From CAYGUK01 sp964352985 (GTDB lineage: Bacteria > Pseudomonadota > Gammaproteobacteria > JAHCLG01): DNA of 17,013 nucleotides. Below the pieces are notes generated by a model. It worked only from the letters and a program-made list of their open reading frames with translations, searched no databases and had not been told where the DNA came from. The translations under genes and the position numbers were made by a program. Where the stretch lies: the NCBI GenBank assembly GCA_964352985.1, contig CAYGUK010000088.1, positions 1 through 17,013 of the forward strand, given 5' to 3'. Below are positions 12,740 to 17,013 of this stretch, in pieces (the stretch's first letter is position 1; every line of letters starts with the position of its first letter).

Positions 12740-15541
12740 ATGAAGCAAGACGACATGAGTGCGTGGCAAGAAAGTTCATTATTTTTTGGTGGCAGTAGCG
12801 CTTACCTAGAAGATATGTTCGAACTATATTTAAAAGATCCCAATAGTGTTAGCGCAGAATGGCGTAGCACGTTTGATAACTTACCAAAAAAAAATGGTAA
12901 TAATGATGTCTCTCATGAAGCAATTAAAAAACATTTTAAAGAAATTGCTCGCTCTCATACAACTCAAGTCGTGAGTAGTGGTGATGTAGATCAAGTTCGA
13001 CGTCAAACTAGAGTGATGGATTTAATCAATTGTTACCGTTCCTCTGGCCATTTAAAATCAAATTTAGATCCAATCGGTAACTATGAACGTCCAGAAGTTC
13101 CTTCACTTAATTTAAGTTATCACGATTTAACAACAGATGACTTATCTCGACAATTCAATACAGGTTCATTAATTGCACCAGAAAATGCTTCTTTGCAAAG
13201 TATTATTAAAGGATTAGAAAAAACGTATTGTGGGAATATTGGAATTGAATATCTCCATATCACAAATACTGAAGAAACAACTTGGATCCGGGAAAAATTT
13301 GAAACTAACCAATCAACGCCAAATTATTCAGTTGCAGAAAAAACGCATATTTTAAAATTATTAACTGCAGCAGAGGGCTTAGAAAAATATCTTCATACTA
13401 AATATGTGGGACAAAAACGTTTTTCACTAGAAGGTGGTGATAGTCTCATTCCTTTACTCGATGATATAGTGCAAAACGCTGGAAGAAATTCGGTGAATGA
13501 AGTTGTGATCGGGATGGCCCATCGTGGTAGATTAAATGTGCTTGTCAATTTATTGGGTAAATCACCGGCAGATTTATTTCAAGAATTTGAGGGCAAATAT
13601 ATTGTATCCGCGTTGTCTGGTGATGTTAAATATCATAAAGGTTTTTCCTCTGATGTTGCAACAGACGGTGGTCCTTTACATTTAACGTTAGCTTTTAATC
13701 CATCACATCTAGAAATTATTGATCCGGTTGTTGAAGGTTCTGTGCGAGCACGTCAAGAACGTAGAGGCGATACCGAACGCTTAAAAGTATTACCAATTTT
13801 AATTCATGGTGATGCAGCGTTTGCTGGTCAAGGTGTTGTGATGGAAACTTTTAATCTGTCGCAAATTCGGGGATTCATGACGGGTGGTACGGTTCACATC
13901 GTTATTAATAATCAAATTGGTTTTACCACAAGTAATCCACTTGATTCACGCTCAACATTATATTGCACTGACGTGGCTAAAATGGTGCAAGCACCTATTT
14001 TTCATGTCAATGGTGATGATCCCGAAGCGGTTATTTTCGTGGCAAAAATTGCTCTCGAATATCGTATGAAATTTAAAAAAGATGTGGTTATCGATATGGT
14101 TTGTTATCGACGTCATGGTCACAACGAAGCAGATGAACCAATGATGACACAACCAATCATGTATGGAAAAATAAAAAAACATCCTACCACGCGAAGTATT
14201 TATGCCGAAAAATTAATCACAGAAAAAGTCATTACGAGTGATGAAGATAAAAATATTGTTAATGGTTATCGTGATATTTTAGATGCGGGTAATAGTGTTG
14301 TTACCACAGTCGATAACCCAGATAAATTCGCGGTGGATTGGGCACCTTATACCTGTGATGATTGGCGAGCTAGTGTTGTCACCAGTGTAAAATTAGAAGA
14401 TATAAAGCGAGTTGGGGAAAAATTATGTTTTCATCCAGCAGATTTTACTTTACAAAAACAAGTTCAAAAAGAATATGATTCACGAAAGCAAATGTTAACA
14501 GGCGAACAACCGATAAACTGGGGATTTGCTGAGACATTAGCTTATGGCACGCTAGTTGATCAAGGTGTCGCTGTGCGTTTGGTAGGTCAAGATGCTCAAC
14601 GTGGTACGTTTACTCATCGACAAGCGATGTTACATGATGCAAATAATGGTGAAATGTATTTTCCCTTAAAACATATTAGTGATAACCAAGCACCTATTTC
14701 AATTATCGATTCAACATTATCAGAAGAAGCCGTATTAGGTTATGAATATGGATATGCCACTGCATCACCTGAGTCTCTTGTTATCTGGGAAGCGCAATTT
14801 GGTGATTTTGCCAATGGTGCGCAAGTTGTAATTGATCAATTTATTAGTTCCGGTGAACAGAAATGGGGAAGATTGTGTGGGTTAGTCTTATTATTACCAC
14901 ACGGTTATGAAGGCCAAGGACCAGAACATTCATCAGCAAGACTTGAGCGTTATTTACAATTATGTGCGCAAAGCAATATGCAAGTCTGTGTTCCTTCAAC
15001 ACCAGCACAAGCTTTTCATATGTTGCGTAGACAAATAATCCGTAATTATCGTAAACCCCTTATTGTGATGTCACCAAAAAGTTTATTACGACATAAATTA
15101 GCAACGTCATCTTTAGATGATTTAACTCAAGGTCAATTTCATGTAGTGATCCCTGAAGTGGATGAATTAAAAAATGAAAAAATTGATCGCATCGTTTTAT
15201 GTAGTGGTAAAGTTTATTATGAGTTATTACAAAAACGTCGTGATGAAAATAAAGAAAATGTTGCGATTATCAGAATCGAACAACAATATCCCTTCCCTGA
15301 AAAAGAAGTGATAATGGAATTAAAAAAATATCAACATGCTAAAACTATTATTTGGTGTCAAGAAGAACCTGAAAATCAAGGTGCTTGGTTTTTTATCCAA
15401 TCTAACATCAATAATTGTTTGCAAAAAGGACAAGTATTGTCTTATGCTGGCCGCAGTTTTCTAGCAGCACCTGCTGCTGGTTCGCCAAAAATACATTTGG
15501 AAAAGCAATTGGCATTAGTTGAAGATGCCATTGGGAAATAA
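12740..15541 (+). CDS. sucA: 2-oxoglutarate dehydrogenase E1 component
   Basis: E1 uses thiamine diphosphate to decarboxylate 2-oxoglutarate and transfers the succinyl group to the lipoyl arm of SucB. It is 933 residues, the same length as E. coli SucA. The N-terminal E2-binding segment is at about 8-46 (ending AEWRSTFD). H261 in MAHRGRLNVL and H299 in VKYHKGF match the catalytic histidines 260 and 298 of E. coli. The thiamine-diphosphate/Mg region includes NGDDPEAV (424-431) and RRHGHNEADEP (457-467). The transketolase-like second half contains VGQDAQRGTFTHRQA and a LLLPHGYEGQGPEHSSAR stretch. The first ATG is used; an in-frame ATG five codons later is possible. sucB follows after 21 bases. 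Confidence 0.99.
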   Translation: MKQDDMSAWQESSLFFGGSSAYLEDMFELYLKDPNSVSAEWRSTFDNLPKKNGNNDVSHEAIKKHFKEIARSHTTQVVSSGDVDQVRRQTRVMDLINCYRSSGHLKSNLDPIGNYERPEVPSLNLSYHDLTTDDLSRQFNTGSLIAPENASLQSIIKGLEKTYCGNIGIEYLHITNTEETTWIREKFETNQSTPNYSVAEKTHILKLLTAAEGLEKYLHTKYVGQKRFSLEGGDSLIPLLDDIVQNAGRNSVNEVVIGMAHRGRLNVLVNLLGKSPADLFQEFEGKYIVSALSGDVKYHKGFSSDVATDGGPLHLTLAFNPSHLEIIDPVVEGSVRARQERRGDTERLKVLPILIHGDAAFAGQGVVMETFNLSQIRGFMTGGTVHIVINNQIGFTTSNPLDSRSTLYCTDVAKMVQAPIFHVNGDDPEAVIFVAKIALEYRMKFKKDVVIDMVCYRRHGHNEADEPMMTQPIMYGKIKKHPTTRSIYAEKLITEKVITSDEDKNIVNGYRDILDAGNSVVTTVDNPDKFAVDWAPYTCDDWRASVVTSVKLEDIKRVGEKLCFHPADFTLQKQVQKEYDSRKQMLTGEQPINWGFAETLAYGTLVDQGVAVRLVGQDAQRGTFTHRQAMLHDANNGEMYFPLKHISDNQAPISIIDSTLSEEAVLGYEYGYATASPESLVIWEAQFGDFANGAQVVIDQFISSGEQKWGRLCGLVLLLPHGYEGQGPEHSSARLERYLQLCAQSNMQVCVPSTPAQAFHMLRRQIIRNYRKPLIVMSPKSLLRHKLATSSLDDLTQGQFHVVIPEVDELKNEKIDRIVLCSGKVYYELLQKRRDENKENVAIIRIEQQYPFPEKEVIMELKKYQHAKTIIWCQEEPENQGAWFFIQSNINNCLQKGQVLSYAGRSFLAAPAAGSPKIHLEKQLALVEDAIGK

Positions 15542-15562
15542 CTTTTTAATAAGGGTAGCGTT

Positions 15563-16759
15563 ATGTCTATAGAAGTAAAAGTGCCACAATTACCAGAATC
15601 CGTTGCCGATGCAGTCGTTGCAGCTTGGCATAAAAAGGCTGGGGATATTGTAATGCGTGATGAAAATATCGTTGATATAGAAACGGATAAAGTCATGCTT
15701 GAAGTTCCTGCACCAGAAGATGGGGTGATTAAAGAAATTTTGCAAGCAGATGGTGCTACTGTTACAGCTAATCAAGTGTTAGCGATAATTGAACCAGGAC
15801 AAGTCAACGCAAAAGAAGAAAAAGCGCCGCCCGAAAAAGTAGCTGTCGTTGCTGATACATCATCTGTAGAGCAAGATTTAAGTGATTTATCACCAGCGGT
15901 TAGACGTTTAGTCAATGAGAAAAATATTGATGTGACTAAACTTCAAGGTACAGGAAAAAACGGTAGAGTTACCAAACAAGATATCATGAACCTTCTTGAA
16001 AAAGGTTCATTTAGCCCCACACAAACGCCCGCAAGTTTACCTATAATGACGAGTGACGAACGACCAGAAAAACGTGTGCCAATGAGTCGACTTCGCGCAC
16101 GTATTGCTGAGAGACTGTTAAGTGCTCAACATAATGCCGCAATATTAACGACTTTTAATGAAGTTGATATGAGTCAAGTCATCAATTTGCGTAACCAATA
16201 TCGTGAGAGTTTCGAAAAACAACATGGTGTGCGTTTAGGTTTTATGTCCTTTTTTGTGAAAGCTGCGATTGAAGCATTAAAAAGATTTCCAGCTGTGAAT
16301 GCATCAATTGATGGTGATGATATTGTTTATCACGGTTATTTTGATATGGGAATGGCTGTCTCAACTGAACGTGGTTTGGTTGTTCCTGTGTTACGTAACG
16401 CTGATAATATGAGCATGGCAGATATTGAAAGCTCAATTACTGAATATGCAAAAAGAGCACGTGATGGAAAATTAACTATTGAAGAAATGACAGGTGGAAC
16501 ATTCACAATTACTAATGGTGGTGTATTTGGTTCTCTTATTGCTACACCTATTATTAATCCACCACAAAGCGGCATCTTAGGTTTGCATAAAATTGAAGAA
16601 CGACCGATTGCTCTTAATGGTCAAGTTGTCATTCGTCCAATGATGTATATTGCATTATCATACGATCACCGTATTATTGACGGTCGTGAATCGGTACAAT
16701 TTTTAAAGACGATTAAAGAAATGATCGAAGATCCAACTCGATTATTACTCGAAGTTTAA
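15563..16759 (+). CDS. sucB: 2-oxoglutarate dehydrogenase E2 component (dihydrolipoyl succinyltransferase)
   Basis: E2 forms the core of the complex and transfers succinyl groups to CoA. It is 398 residues (E. coli 405). The single lipoyl domain spans about 1-78, with lipoylated K43 in DIETDKVMLEV. A short charged/Ala-Pro linker is followed by the peripheral subunit-binding domain at about 108-146 (LSPAVRRLVNEKNID, GTGKNGRVTKQDI). A second linker precedes the catalytic domain (about 168-398), with H369 and D373 in SYDHRIIDGRE as active-site residues. AAGGG (15551-15555) lies seven bases before the ATG. The succinyl rather than acetyl specificity is inferred from the single lipoyl domain and from its position after sucA. 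Confidence 0.98.
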   Translation: MSIEVKVPQLPESVADAVVAAWHKKAGDIVMRDENIVDIETDKVMLEVPAPEDGVIKEILQADGATVTANQVLAIIEPGQVNAKEEKAPPEKVAVVADTSSVEQDLSDLSPAVRRLVNEKNIDVTKLQGTGKNGRVTKQDIMNLLEKGSFSPTQTPASLPIMTSDERPEKRVPMSRLRARIAERLLSAQHNAAILTTFNEVDMSQVINLRNQYRESFEKQHGVRLGFMSFFVKAAIEALKRFPAVNASIDGDDIVYHGYFDMGMAVSTERGLVVPVLRNADNMSMADIESSITEYAKRARDGKLTIEEMTGGTFTITNGGVFGSLIATPIINPPQSGILGLHKIEERPIALNGQVVIRPMMYIALSYDHRIIDGRESVQFLKTIKEMIEDPTRLLLEV

Positions 16760-16783
16760 TTTTTAACATAATGAGGCTATTCA

Positions 16784-17013
16784 ATGAATTTGCATGAATT
16801 TCAAGCGAAACATTTATTCGCTGATTACGGCATTCCTGTGCCCAATGGTGAAGTAGTTCGTGATCCTATAGAAGCGGCTGCAGCACTTGATAAATTAGAA
16901 ACAAAAAAAGTTGTGGTAAAGGCACAAGTTCACGCGGGTGGACCTGGTAAAGCAGGCGGCGTTAAATTAGTCGAAGGCAAAGCAGCAGTCACTGCAGCAG
17001 TATCAGCGATGTT
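16784..17013 (+). CDS. sucC: Succinyl-CoA synthetase (ADP-forming) beta subunit, 5' part
   Basis: The frame opens at ATG 16784, 24 bases after sucB, with GAGG at 16773-16776, and runs off the window after 76 codons without a stop. The translation begins MNLHEFQAKHLFADYG and contains KAQVHAGGPGKAGGVKLV, the N-terminal ATP-grasp signature of SucC. The enzyme turns succinyl-CoA into succinate with nucleotide triphosphate formation and needs the alpha subunit SucD, expected just beyond the edge. About 310 further codons should follow if it is full length. Confidence 0.96.
   Translation, partial: MNLHEFQAKHLFADYGIPVPNGEVVRDPIEAAAALDKLETKKVVVKAQVHAGGPGKAGGVKLVEGKAAVTAAVSAM

Noticed and set aside
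1..17013. CRISPR array, insertion sequence, tRNA, defence island or toxin-antitoxin pair
   Set aside because: I saw no repeat-spacer pattern, transposase, terminal inverted repeats with target duplication, tRNA-like cloverleaf or unexplained gene pair anywhere in the window.

Overview
The window is AT-rich, chromosome-like DNA from a gammaproteobacterium, and every gene in it is intact. A Legionella/Coxiella-type lineage is my best guess. The reasons are the low G+C, the small lysine/alanine-rich histone-like gene, and the classic gamma-proteobacterial order gltA <- -> sdhCDAB-sucABC. The order pbp2-rodA-mltB also occurs in gammaproteobacteria such as Pseudomonas. I cannot name the genus from sequence alone. 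I see no mobile element, CRISPR array, tRNA, rRNA or phage gene.

Layout. (1) Positions 28-321 (+) encode a histone H1-like basic DNA-binding protein, followed by a strong stem-loop terminator (371-410). This terminator is shared with the convergent cell-wall operon. (2) Positions 409-4472 (-) hold the elongasome operon mrdA (PBP2), rodA, mltB, transcribed right to left. (3) A 65-bp divergent spacer leads to glpK (glycerol kinase, 4538-6019, +). After it come a small outer-membrane beta-barrel gene (6234-6818, +) and a TauE/SafE-family membrane transporter with a TTG start (6856-7641, +). (4) gltA (citrate synthase, 7706-8998, -) has its own minus-strand terminator. It is divided by a 331-bp control region from sdhCDAB (9330-12532, +). 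(5) A 207-bp spacer with a perfect 20-bp-arm hairpin and a probable promoter leads to sucA, sucB and the first 230 bases of sucC, which runs off the right edge.

How the genes work together. PBP2 and RodA form the peptidoglycan-synthesising core of the rod-shape complex, and MltB cuts glycan strands. GltA, SdhCDAB, SucAB and SucC cover oxaloacetate to citrate, 2-oxoglutarate to succinyl-CoA to succinate, and succinate to fumarate with quinone reduction. The lpd (E3) gene is not in the cluster as seen. GlpK feeds glycerol into lipid or glycolytic metabolism, but no glpF, glpD or glpT lies next to it.

I found no clear undescribed multi-gene system. The best leads are small. They are the perfect hairpin between sdhB and sucA, symmetric elements around several -10 boxes, a complete putative zinc site in PBP2, loss of the fructose-1,6-bisphosphate loop signature in GlpK, and a three-unit 12-residue repeat in the histone-like protein.
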